From Nageia nagi (taxonomy: Eukaryota; Pinophyta): a stretch of 64,000 nucleotides of DNA. The stretch lies in contig JBITNC010000001.1 of the NCBI GenBank assembly GCA_050084985.1, forward strand, positions 208,630,001 to 208,694,000. The letters are read 5' to 3'. The notes below the pieces were generated by a model, which was not told the origin of the DNA, did not search any database, and saw only the letters and a program-made list of their open reading frames with translations. Both the position numbers and the translations under genes were made by a program. This document shows positions 1 to 11,300 of this stretch, in pieces (the stretch's first letter is position 1; each line of letters starts with the position of its first letter).

Positions 1-99
1 AGATTTCTAAAAAAGGTGGAACAATAAATCAACATATTGATAAAATAAATTAATCAAATATAATTGCTAAGATTGTATACTGTATTTCAAATGTTAATG

Positions 100-1330
100 A
101 ATGGTAGGCCTATTTTAGATATTTCATTATATAAATAATTTATCCATTTTGTTGGTATATAAAATTTAAAATTACCTCAATACATTGGTATGAGAGAAGT
201 GCATGGAATATTGCAAATAGTATTGTAGCTATTGAGATGTAGGATTTATAAGAAAAGGTAAGAGATGAATAATTTATTTCATTATCCCTTGATGAAGTTA
301 TGGTTGTTTATCATACATCTTGGATTTGTTTACACATTTACACCTTTCAAGAATCAAAACATATGAGACAATCTCACTTAGTAGCAATCTAAAAAATAAC
401 ACAAAGTTGCAATGTTAAACATTTATGGAATATTATTATTATTTATCTAAAGGATATAGAATGAATGGATAATTATGATATAGCTACCAAGCTTATTTGT
501 GTGGGGGTTGATGGAACATATGTAATGTAAGGAAATAAGAATAAATTTTTTGTTAAGATTCAAACTATGATCTATACATGATGCTAATTCATTACATGGC
601 ATATAGAATGAATCTTTCTTAAAAAATTGTTAGCAATTTGAAATTATTGCTAAGATTGAAGGATTGGTTCATGATATCCATTCTTATTTTGTACATAGTT
701 CAAAGAGGAATTAGTTCATGACCAAAACTATAGGTGAAATATGTGAGTAATATTATGAAGCACTTCTATCAATAGGTTAACATCAATGGTCTAACAATTC
801 TTAGTATTTTGGATTAAAAATAGTTAACAAATCAATCAAACTAATTAAGTGTTACTATGTATGAATAATACAAGCACTTGAATGAACCAACTAAAAATGG
901 TTCAATAGTATAATTATTAGGTAGACTATATCTAAGTATAATACTTCAGACAAAAATAAGAAAATATTTTTGACTATATGAATTATGTTAGATAATGATT
1001 TTAGGATTTGTTGAGGATGAATGCATTTTTAGTACATTGGCTTATATCAAATAAAAAGTTTGCAATAGATTAGACAAGAATTTGGAAACATGTTTAAGAA
1101 TTTATACATCTAAATATGCATTAGATAATTTTATGTATGATAGGGTTGTGTCTACATGAGATTCAATTGCAAATAGGAGAGGAGCTTCAAGGACTAAATG
1201 TGATAAAAATACAAAAAATAGGGAAGTGTAAGTAATTTATAAAGATGAGATTTACTAACAAATTATTGAAAAGGAATTATTTCAGATGCAATAAGGTGAT
1301 GAAGATGAAGAAAATGAATATGCATAATTT
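100..1330 (+). pseudogene. hAT-like transposase relic, copy A
   Basis: Frame-broken coding traces run from about 100 to the window's 1330. Near 270-330 the frame reads SLSLDEVMVVYHTSWICLHI, which fits the first catalytic Asp block of hAT-like plant transposases. Near 487-540 it reads KLICVGVDGTYVM, the conserved V-G-x-D-G block. At 1012-1140 it reads F-S-T-L-A-Y-I-K, then N-R-L-D-K-N-L-E, then D-N-F-M-Y-D, which resembles the C-terminal dimerisation region of the same family. Copy B at 47.3-52.1 kb has matching blocks in the same order. Stops and frameshifts are frequent, so no functional protein is expected. The N-terminal zinc-finger part lies left of the window. Confidence 0.7.
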
Positions 1331-1579
1331 TATTTTAATTTTATCATATTCATTATTGATATAATATATTTTGATTTCATATTGGTTGAAAGATATGTGA
1401 TATTATTTGATATTTTTAAATCTCATTTTTTCTATATGCAATATGTAATTTAAATAATAATTTTTTTATAAATTATTTTATTTAACTTTAATTTCCAAAA
1501 TGTTTGATAATATTTATAATATTATTAACTATTTATGAATGTTGTATAAAGCTAAAACTATATATGATATAATAAGCAT

Positions 1580-1735
1580 GTAGTTGCAGTTGGGCCAAGA
1601 GAAAATATTGCAATCAAATCAATTACAAGTAACTAAAGTTGGGTTAGATGCATTTATATTCATTTGACCTAGTTGCAATTACTTGCATCCAACCCAACTA
1701 CAACTCTTTTCTCTAGGAGCAATTGCATATATTTC
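1580..1735. repeat. Short inverted and direct repeats between the two transposon genes
   Basis: The block is rich in TAGTTGCA/TGCAACTA-type words. AGTTGGGTTAGATGCA (1637-1652) is complementary at 15 of 16 positions to TGCATCCAACCCAACT (1684-1699), giving a hairpin with a 31-base loop. The TTGCATT/AATGCAA words also fill 5030-5440. Copy B has a different repeat word (GATGATCATC) at the equivalent place. Confidence 0.6.
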
Positions 1736-2181
1736 TAGTTTCTTAGAATAGCTTACAAAATTGGCAATATAGTTTACAATTTATATATTTTATAACATCA
1801 CAAGTTGATTAGCTACCAAAAAACTATTACAAATTTATAATTTAGTTAACCAAATTTCTAATCATTTATCTACAATTATGAAGGTGTTACTTATAAAATG
1901 ACAAACAATATTAGATACAATAAGTGTTATACATACCATAATAATTAGATTTTCAATATTCTAACTACATTGCACAACAATGAGTGTAAAAGGAAAATAA
2001 TATCAAAACCATAGTAGATTGAATATTAAATAATTAAAATCAAAAAATACACATAGTTAAAATTGATATAATAATATTTATATAAGTATTTCATATAAAA
2101 TGATAAGCTTCCCATATTGTCAAAATAATAATACAACACTAAAACTATTACAATCATAATGGTCCCACTTCAATACAATGA

Positions 2182-4842
2182 CTAGTGCAATGAGGTTGAT
2201 GCTTCTACATACTCTTGAGTTTCCATATCAAATACATTTTCCTTTTCTAGATACATGGAAATGGAATCCATTTTTGAAAGAATATCATGATCTTCCTTCA
2301 TTGGGTCAATAATGTAAGATTGCATAAATGAAGTATTCATAATTTTCTTCTTCAATAGAATTTTATAATACATGTTGTGTTCTTGGATGATCAATTTTAA
2401 AATTTGATTTTCTTATTAAGGTTTAGAAACATTTTTTCTTTGCTCTATCAATTCAAGAAGGTAGGCCTTTGCATTTTTGAAATGAAATTACATCATTTTT
2501 GCTGTATTTTTCAAGTTTTCATATCTTACCTACATACAAAATTAAAACTATGACTATAACTCCAACAAAATACAAAAAGGATAATGAAAGTATAATTTTA
2601 ATTTTAATTGTTAAAACTCACATCAACTCTTTACTTTTCCATGTTTGATGTATTCAACAATTTTGGATCATAAGTCTATTTATCAAAATAAGCTTGAGCT
2701 TTGGCATTGATATTTTCCAACCTATCTAAAGCCAAGTTGATAATGTCATCAAAGGTTCTCTTTTAAATCTTTACAACCCCTTACCTTACATATTTCACTA
2801 TAGAATCAATGATAACCAATTTATGTGTTAAAATATCATACAACTTGTACCTATAACTATGATAGTGATATTAGGAATTTATCTCTTGGATCCATGTTTT
2901 TGCTCATTTTTTCTAGATACTTATTTTTTTTGAATCAAAAATAAAAAATTGATTGACATTTTTCAAAGTAACCTCCCCCATATTAATTGAATTTTTGAAA
3001 TATAAAGCATCACCTTTTAATTCTTTGCTCAACTTTGGTTGAGATGTCCATGGGGTTTCCTTTCTAGCTACTATTTAAGTGGGTTTAGGCTCTTTGTACA
3101 TAGACTACTCCCATCCAATTACATCTAGTGCCTCATATGTTGGTGCACTAGTAACATCTAGTTGATCAAGTACTTTTACAAATATATTTTCTAGCCTTGA
3201 ATGATCTAAATAATTAATTTCAATATTATTCAAACTATCATCTAGTACATTAAGACTAGAATTCATATGAAAAAAAGTAACTTAGCTATCAACTTTGAAA
3301 TTCTTTGGATAACTTATTTCCTATACTTGAAATGGTGGAGCTATACTCACTCTTATTCTTTATTGTATTGGTGGTGATGGTGGTGGCATGAAAGTTTTAC
3401 CCCATTTCTATGGTGTGTTAGGGTTACAAGTTCTTGTAAAAAAGAATTATAATTATGAGTTTGTTTAAAAACTACAAATATTTTTAAAAAATTGAGATAT
3501 AAAATTAACCAAATTAACAAAAATTTCATACCATATATTTGATATTATGGTGTACTTGGATAGGTATGAACATTTGGTAGCTAGACTACCAACAAAATTA
3601 CACTATAAACTATTATTTTGGCTACTAAATCTAGATCAAAGAAATTAAATCATTAACTAAAATAATTTTCATAGATAAATGGTAATTGGTTCAATAAATT
3701 TACAAACTTCTCTTACATAGGCATCTATTTTGGCTACTATTTAGAAGGTCAATAAGATTCCTTGTCAACATCCTCATTTAGCATTCCTTTGACATTTCTA
3801 GCATTAGGAGCTTGAGATGTTATGTATAACTGTCCTTGAACTTCCTATGACATTTTCCTCTCATAGCAACATCCCTTCTATCCTTCATCACATCAACTTT
3901 TTTATAAAATAAAATGCATATAATTAAAACCTTGAAAATATATAAAACTTAAAATTTTCAAAATTTGTATAAAAATTAGATACAACAACCCTATAGCTAG
4001 TTAAAAGATAGATCAATTTGCATTATCATTACATTGTATGATGTAGGTACTAATAACTACTTAAAATCAAACAATGTCTCATATTATAGACCAAGAATGA
4101 AATTATTTGTATGTATCTTCCCCACATGTATTATTTTTTCTTTAACTAACTCAAACTTAATCTTAGCTAGAATGTAGGTTGACCAATCGAGTACCATTAT
4201 AGGATTATATATGAAAAGATAATTCCCAAAAAGGTATATCAGCTACTTTTCTCTAAAGAATCAATCTACATATAAAAACTCACAACAAGCCCTTAAAAAT
4301 TAATTCTACATATAAGATATTATAATAACTCTCTTTGTATTATGAGAAATCACTATAGATTAATCAAAAATATTATGAATAGTTAGAAAGAATTAGTTGA
4401 ATGAATTTTAACTACTACGAACAAACTACAAGTCTAAACAAATAATCATATCTTATAAGAAATCTATATTCATTTAGTAATACTTCTCAAGATAGCATTT
4501 ATCCTTATTTCTAATTAGTATACTCAAATGCATGAGCTCCTCTTCTTAAAATGATAAGATGATTAAGAAAGCTAGGGTTTAAAGAGAAAGTAAAATTATT
4601 CTTCTCATATGCCATAGTCACTGAATTGGTTTTAACATTGTAGCTTTTAAGAATATTTTAAAATGATGCATTTTGGGTAGGAATTTTGGTCATATAGATC
4701 AACCCATGTAAATAAGATTGCTACATAAATTCTTTCTTGATTCATCCATTTGATCTAGTAGAAGAATCAAATTATTAGTTGGGTGAGACTTGAAGTCAAC
4801 ATCCATTCTCCTACCTCTAGATCTATTGTAGCTACTTTCCAT
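2182..4842 (-). pseudogene. Convergent second gene of the hAT-like transposon, copy A; function unknown
   Basis: I do not recognise this protein. A likely first exon starts at ATG 4842 (MESSYNRSRGRRMDVDF...). Further coding traces appear at 3090-2900 and 2760-2622, followed by an intron at about 2621-2530 (GTGAG...TATGTAG, 92 bp) and a last exon to 2182 that begins RYENLKNTAKMM and includes a 70-codon open stretch (2394-2182). The exon before the intron contains LENINAKA, and 25 codons separate its AKA from the donor site. Copy B (54.5-53 kb) has LENLDAKA with the same 25-codon spacing and an intron at the same place, so this is a real, once spliced gene. It carries several in-frame stops. 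Exon boundaries other than the 92-bp intron are uncertain. Confidence 0.5.
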
Positions 4843-5029
4843 TGCCTAATTATTATACTATATACTCCTTTTGATCAATTTCTTAACCTTGAATCTATGA
4901 TTAATACTTTCCTCTCTACAAAAAGTTGTATATTATAATGAACTAAATATAATAATAAAAAGGGTATATATAAAGGTGGCATTAATTACAAACTAGATTA
5001 AGATAAATGGTATCATGTTATTCATACAA

Positions 5030-5440
5030 TTAGATATATTGGTTAGTGCTCTAGCTGCATAAGAATGCAATTAACTTCAATGTATTTTGAATGCATATAA
5101 CTTGGTTACATTATGGTATTAAATGCAAATTATATTAGGACATGTGGCATCATGGTATTAATGCAATTGGATGAAATAATTAGTACCCCAATTGCATTAT
5201 AATGTAACTAACTTGAACATATTTAGAATGCAACTAGATCAGATGCATTCTAAATACAATCAGGTTTGATGTATTCAAATACATCTAATCTAGTTGCATT
5301 TTAAATTAATTTAGGTTGGTTGTATTCTAAATGCATCTAGATTGGTTGCATTCTAAATTCATCTAGTTTGGTTTCATTTTGAATGCATCTAGGCTAGTTT
5401 CATTTTTGATATCCTTTGTATGTGTTATCATTTGCACATG
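5030..5440. repeat. Short-repeat block at right side of transposon copy A
   Basis: Repeated words such as AATGCATCTAG, TTGCATTCTAAAT and their complements occur about every 30-40 bases between 5030 and 5440. They sit just upstream of the second gene's inferred start at 4842. They resemble subterminal repeats of plant DNA transposons in position and density. Confidence 0.55.
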
Positions 5441-6698
5441 TGAAATATCCTATCCATGTGTGATATGTCTCTTCCATGCATGAAATATCTTATCATATAC
5501 CAAGTTCTAACATATTTATCAATTTAAATGATAAGTCCTTCATTACACCCTTCTACAAAACATCGATGTGTAATTCATTTTAATGAATCCTATCATTCAT
5601 TTCTAGGTAGTGCTTAGTAAAGAATGATTCAAAGGAAAAATAGTTGAATATTTTTAACTTGTTTAGGGATAAAGTTTTAAATAATTACTAAGATCATTTT
5701 GAAACATTATCCAAAATAGGAAGAAATTATCCATAGTCAAAAAGTATTGAGGTTTTTGCCAATTTCAATTAGATATGGTCAACAAGCAATTTGTTATTTT
5801 TATGGATTTATTTTAAATAAAAATCTTTTTTATCATGCTATATATTACATATCTAATTATTTTTACCTAATTAATTTACAATATAATGTAATTAACTTTT
5901 ATTTTGAAACTCTATTCTTGAACACTCCCCATTTTTGGTTCATTTTTAACTTCCATGTAGGTACAAAGGATGTCTTCACAAGTGCCCCATGATTACAACA
6001 ATATAATGAAGACATATTCTATGGTGGAAATAACTATAATGGAGATTTTATGGTTTTTAATCATATTTATTAGTTTTTACTTTCCCTTGCACCTAAATCT
6101 TTTGAAGTTTAGAGTAGATCCAGTAGACATTATCCATGGTAGAAGCTTGAAAGAACTACTTTGTACTCAAATTTTAATCATTCAATGTGTATATAAAATT
6201 TTATATGCTAATTAGTTCTTTATTTCAAAAATTTACTATGATTTTTAAAATTAGAAAAATTTAGCCAATTTTTTACATCTATTTTCAAAAACTATTCAAA
6301 AGTCACTTACCAATTTACTTTATTTTTGAAAATTTGCCATTAATTCAAATCAGATTTTGTCTACATTTGGCAAGAATTTATAGGTCCATTTTAGATGAGG
6401 GTTCATAAAATTTTCCTTGGTCGTTGGTCATTATATTTATATTATAATTATTACTATAATTTAATTGGTTAGTCTTTAGAAAATAAATCTTAAGAAAGAG
6501 TATAATATGCTTACATTCTTAGGCTATCATTTCATATATTTAGGTCTCAAATCTTAATAGGGTAATCTATTATTTACCTAAAAATTAGGTTATTATTGGA
6601 TGACCCTAAACATATATTGATGCTAGGGAAAGTTAATAATCATCACACTTAATTAAGCCTTAATATTAAAGGGGTGTTAACTTTTATCACAACAAGTT
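5441..6698. other. AT-rich stretch without recognisable gene
   Basis: Two 81-codon open frames (5747-5992 and 5970-6215) are hydrophobic and AT-driven, with no motif I recognise. The right edge may be the end of a decayed LTR, judging from the primer-binding-site-like sequence that follows. Confidence 0.5.
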
Positions 6699-6715
6699 TT
6701 GATGCCATTATCGAG
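6699..6715 (+). other. Possible decayed LTR-retrotransposon primer binding site
   Basis: TTGATGCCATTATCGAG matches the tRNA-Asp-type plant site TTGGCGCCGTTGCCGAG at 12 of 17 positions, and all five differences are G-to-A or C-to-T transitions. It would mark a plus-oriented element, which does not fit the minus-strand pol that follows, so it would be a separate relic. Confidence 0.35.
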
Positions 6716-6839
6716 AAAATGATTTTTAGGAATTCAAGAATTCAAATATATCTCCATAGATTTGCATACCATTTTGAAAAACTTATATTATCACTATTAT
6801 GATTTTAATCATTACTAGTATTGTTGATTTTTTTCATCT

Positions 6840-8240
6840 CATATTTTAGTATTACCTAAATACTTAGCTAATCCTTAACCTTTGATAATCTTTGTTCTTT
6901 TAACTTCTACAAAATATATAAGTAACTTGTTCATCCATCTTGTTGGTATTCTTGATGGTTGTATTGATGCATCTTTTATTATGATAAAATAGATTTTGAT
7001 ATTTACTAAATTTGGTCCAAATATTGGTTAAAAATATCTAGGGCTTTGATATCTCTCTATCATAGTATAATTTAGGTTTGCATATTTGAGACCAACACTC
7101 ATAAAGGCTATTGGAATTTCAACTTTATCTTTGTCTTTTTGAGATAGTACTGCAAGAACTATATCATTAGAAGCATATACAAATAATTTAAAAGGATTTG
7201 TATGATTTGGTTTGATTAATCTAGGTAATCATTGATTGCTTTTTTGATTGTTTCAAAATCTTTTAGATTCTCTTCATTACACTTAATTTCTCTATTTTTT
7301 TATCATTTTATTTATAATATCTAAGATATATACAAAATTTGATATGAACCTCCTAAGAAAATGATCTTACCAAATAAGTACATAACCCTTTTTAAATTTA
7401 TTCATGGTTATACCCCAATAATGGCTTTCATCCTTTATAGGTTTATTCTTATGTCTTTCTTGGAGACTTTGGGTCTTAACAATTTTTCTCTAGATGCTTT
7501 AAACACATTTTTTTGGATTTATTAAAATACCATATTCTCTACACATTTTAAATACAATGTTTAGATGTTTTGGATAATCTTTTAGGTCTTTATAGAATAC
7601 AATCAGATCATTAAGGTAGACTATTATGAATTTCAATATGATATTTTTAAAAGAAAAATCCATCTCTCTTTGAAGAATAGCCCTAATATTAGATAAACTA
7701 AATAGAATTAATAAATATTTAAATGTTCCCCAAGGGGTATTGAATGCTATTTTGAATGTATATTCTTCATATTCTATGATTTAATTAAAACTTGAGAAGC
7801 CATCTAACATGGATATACTAGAAGAGCCTACCACTTCATATAACAACTGATCCATGTTGAGTAGGGGATAATTATCCTTTAGAAAAAAATTATTTAGATT
7901 TATAAAATCCACACTCAACCTAATTTTCCCTATGATCTACCTTACAAGCTTTAAATTTTATATCAAATAAGAATATATAATCCATTTTATGACTTATACA
8001 TCTTCTATGTTCTTGATTTCCTTTTGAATTAGAGGGAATAGGGAAAGATATAATTTCTTATATTTATATCTAAATTAAGTAACCCCTTTTTCTAGATAAA
8101 TAATATATGTGATCATAAGAGGTTTGAAAGTTTTAAGCTCATCATATCTACATACAAAAATATCCATATTTTTCCTTAAGAATTTATGATATTTTAATTA
8201 ATCTTTTAGGGGATAATTCAAGATCAATTTATATATATCT
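6840..8240 (-). pseudogene. Ty3/gypsy pol relic: reverse transcriptase and RNase H
   Basis: Reading leftwards from 8240, the frame gives SLKTFKPLMITYI, then VDFINLNNF and YPLLNMDQLLYEVV, then SSSISMLDGFSSF, FNTPWGTF, and LNIVFKMCREYG followed by PKKCV. This is the ordered block pattern of a Ty3/gypsy reverse transcriptase. RNase H traces follow at about 7270-7050, and TKIIKG-G-AKYL near 6870-6840 resembles the RNase H tail of the same class. The RT catalytic position reads L-N-D rather than Y-x-D-D. There are many stops and shifts. Integrase, gag and LTRs were not found beside it. It may belong with the reverse-strand gag further right, but the copia element and other DNA separate them. Confidence 0.75.
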
Positions 8241-8337
8241 ATTCTTTTTCTCATTACCCATATTTAGTATTCTAATTCCAAATCAATATTACATTATGTT
8301 ATAATCAAAATAATAATTGTTAGGGTTATTTAGAAAA

Positions 8338-8859
8338 TGTTACAAGTATAGTTAATCAAAATTTAGAATTCAATCTCAAAAGATCAAATTTTAACCTTTC
8401 TAATGAAATGCAACCCCCTAGGGAATTTCTTAGAAAAATGCTACTGCATTTCCAAGACATGCCCATAATTCCTAAAACATGTTGAACTAGCACATTTTCC
8501 CTAAAATGTGATTGCATTTCAATCTAAAAGTTCAAAATAATTAGGGGTAAACTATCAAGTCATTTTTTGCCCTTTTTAGTTGTATTTTTTCTCATTTTTC
8601 ATTCTATTACTTTTAGTTAAACTTTAGGATATATAAATAAACAATCTAAACTTGTTCTTCATTTGGATTATGGTGTAGATTGGTGTAGCTTAGAGATTGC
8701 ACCCATACTTGTAATGCAAACTATTTGATGAAATATCATAGTAAAGTTTTCATTAATAAATCATCAATTCAATCTAAATTTCATTTTTTTTGGTACATTA
8801 ATGAATGTATGGTAAATGTTAATGCATTATTTATTATAAGTTTATGGTAATAAAGTTCA
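8338..8859 (+). repeat. Ty1/copia 5' LTR
   Basis: 522 bases, TGTTACAAG...AGTTCA, alignable along its length to 13480-14003. TATATAAATA lies at 8630-8639. Confidence 0.9.
8630..8639 (+). promoter_or_regulatory. TATA-like box in copia LTR
   Basis: TATATAAATA, kept at 13775-13784 in the 3' LTR even though neighbouring bases have diverged. Confidence 0.5.
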
Positions 8860-8861
8860 CT

Positions 8862-8873
8862 TGGTATTAGATC
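8862..8873 (+). other. Copia primer binding site
   Basis: TGGTATTAGATC, three bases after the LTR; compare TGGTATCAGAGC, complementary to the 3' end of initiator tRNA-Met. Confidence 0.7.
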
Positions 8874-8981
8874 TTGAAGATCAAGGATTGAGTTTTTTAT
8901 TGGGTTTAAAAAATATGGGTATTGTATAAAAGTTTGGAAAGAAGTTTTTGCAAATCCAAGTTGTATTGAAGATATATTGTA

Positions 8982-9990
8982 ATGAAAAGCAACTCAAATT
9001 CAATACCAATCCCTAAATTTGATGTAATTGAGTAGGAATACTATAGCATAAAAATGATGAATCTCTTAGAAGGAAAATATTTATGAGACATTATAGAGGA
9101 TGGCTACAAGGAACCTAATGATTGGAGTTTTTTTAGTGAGGACACTAAGAAGGAAACCAAGGAGAATAATAATAAGAATTGGATTTGACTCATATTCAAT
9201 ATTCTCTTAATAAGAGCATTTTCCCATGTATATCTTCTTTAAAATTTTTCTTTGATGCATGGAAAGATTTTGAAGAAGGATACCAAGGAAGTGTCGAAGT
9301 GAATGAGGTTAAGTTTTAGATCTTGAGAAGAGATTTTAAGAATGTTAAACAACATGAAAATGAGAGTGTGGGTGATTATTATGTAAGGGTGAAGGTTATA
9401 GTAAACAAAATGGCCACCCTTGGTGATGAAATGGACAAATATTTGGTGATTAAGAAAGTCTTGATAACTTTACTATCAAAATGGGATAATGTGGCTCTTG
9501 TTATTGAAGAGATCAAAGACCTTTATACCATGGATTTTGATCAGTTATTTAGCTCTCTTACATCATATGAAGAGAGGTTTTTGAGAAGATCTAACATTGG
9601 TGCAAGTGAAGAACAAGCAATCTCATCCATGGAGAATGAAAGCAATAGTGGAAGAGGTAAAGGTAGAGGCTTTAGAGGTAGAGGCCAAAATAGAAGAGGA
9701 TAAAGAAGAGGCTCTTATGGTAGAAAAATGGAGAGAGATCATATTACTTATGGTGACCAAGATAATATTCCAAGTGTAAGTGAAAGAAAAGGATCTAGTT
9801 CCAAAGGTAGATGAAGAGATAAGAAGAATGTATAATGCTATTATTATAATAAGTATGACCATTATGAGAGGGAGTGTAGGATGAAACAAGCCTCTAAAAA
9901 TAGTAGATCAACCAATTATGAAGAAGAAGATCCTATGAAGAGGATGTCATATTTATTTCTATTTTCCAAGAGGAGAATCATGGAGTCAAA
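8982..9990 (+). pseudogene. Copia gag relic
   Basis: Starts at ATG 8982 (MKSNSNSIPIPKFD). The longest open part (9305-9703) contains the gag-polypeptide core of copia elements: RDFKNVKQHENESVGDYYVR, then DEMDKYLVIKKVLITLL, then LTSYEERFLRR. A Gly/Arg-rich stretch (GRGKGRGFRGRGQNRRG) follows. A zinc-knuckle relic near 9834-9876 reads C-Y-Y-Y-N-K-Y-D-H-Y-E-R-E-C, where the second knuckle Cys has become Tyr. Stops and frameshifts interrupt it upstream and downstream. Confidence 0.8.
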
Positions 9991-10029
9991 CAACTTTCAC
10001 AAGACAAACTAAAATATTTCATCAATGAT

Positions 10030-11300
10030 AAAACTTGCATTCTTGATAATGGTTGTTCCAACCACATGAATGGAAATAAGGAGATTTTATCATCTCTTGA
10101 TCATTCCATTAATTACAATATCAAACTTGGGGATGAGAAAAAATTATATGTGATTCAAAAGGGGGATATGGTAGTTCCTACCAAAAGAGGTACTATGAAG
10201 GTAAAAAGTATCTATTTTTCACTTGATTTAAAATGTTTTCTCTTAAGTGTTGGTAAAAAGCTTGAAATTAATTATAAGTTAGTATTTGAAGATAAAATGT
10301 GCAAAATTTATGATAAGAACAAAGGTGTAAGGATGCTCACTATAATAAGAATGAATAAAAATAAACATTTTCCTATCAAGTTTGTTGAGCAAGGGGGAGG
10401 CTTTGCTTATGTGAGCATTGATGATAATGCAAATTTATGGCATTTGAGATTTGGCCATTTGAATTTTCATAGTTTAAAGATTTTATCTTCACTTGTGTAT
10501 GGTTTTCCAAAGGTCCAAGATAATAAAAAAGTTTATGAAGAGTGTACTTTTGAAAAGCATACAAGGGAGTATTTTACAAAGAATGAAGCATGGGGAGCCC
10601 AATCTCTTCTACAACTGGTTCATAGTGATCTTTATGGACCAATGCAAACATAAAGTATGGTAACTCTTCTTATTTTCTTACCTTTATTGATGATTTTTCT
10701 AGATATTGTTGGGTTTATTTTATTAAACATAAAGATTAAGGCATGTTGGTGTATGGATCTATGAGATCCACCATTTTGGCACTGTAGTTTAGATGTAAAG
10801 TGTTCAACAAAATGTTAATCACCATTAAAGCCTCAATAAAGATATAATTTTAGTTCAAATATATGTTCTTATCTCAAATATATAAATGTTAAAATTGTTT
10901 AATAGTGGTTTGCAATAATATAGATTTGGGAATGTGAATTTGTGTTGGAAAATATGAATGTTAGTTTTTATTAACACTCTTTGAAAACTAGAGTGAAAAT
11001 ACTATCAAGTGTTTAAGTACTAATCATTATGGGGAATTTTGCTCTAATCATTTCTTGAAGTTTTGTAGAGATTCTAACAATAAGAGGAAATTAACATCAC
11101 CCTATACACCCCAAAAAAATAGAGTAGCTAAAAGAAAGAACCAAACTTTGGTAGATATGGCAAGGTGTATGATGCACACAAAAGGTTTGAGTATTTTTTA
11201 TTGGGATAAAGCTATAAGAACTATTATATATATTTTTTAAATAGGAGTCATACAAGGAGTTTAGATAATATTACTCCATATAAATGCTAGCTTGAAAAGA
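10030..11300 (+). pseudogene. Copia protease and integrase relic
   Basis: The aspartic protease site reads ILDNGCSNHMNG at 10042-10077, with Asn replacing the usual Ser of the D-S-G triad. The 10066-10653 frame then carries LWHLRFGHLNFHSLKIL, the H-H part of the integrase zinc domain; the C-C pair is degraded. The integrase core continues as [18 protein letters not shown] near 10680-10738. An extra stretch of roughly 200 bases then interrupts it before NHYGEFCSNHF at about 11022. SPYTPQKNRVAKRKNQTLVD at 11097-11156 holds the E-equivalent segment (R-N in intact copies; here A-K-R-K-N). Confidence 0.8.

Larger units (their letters stand above)
1..5440. mobile_element. Two-gene hAT-like DNA transposon, copy A (left end outside window)
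   Basis: The unit contains a decayed hAT-like transposase on + (about 100-1330), a 0.85-kb intergenic stretch with inverted short repeats, a convergent second gene on - (4842-2182), and a block of short repeats (about 5030-5440). The same order recurs at 46.5-64 kb (copy B), which is the main reason for treating it as one element. The left terminus is cut by the window and the right terminus is inferred only from where the short repeats stop; I could not identify terminal inverted repeats or an 8-bp target duplication. Confidence 0.55.

Noticed and set aside
5747-6215. Two overlapping 81-codon plus-strand frames
   Set aside because: Hydrophobic, AT-driven composition without motifs or neighbouring evidence; expected by chance in DNA this AT-rich.
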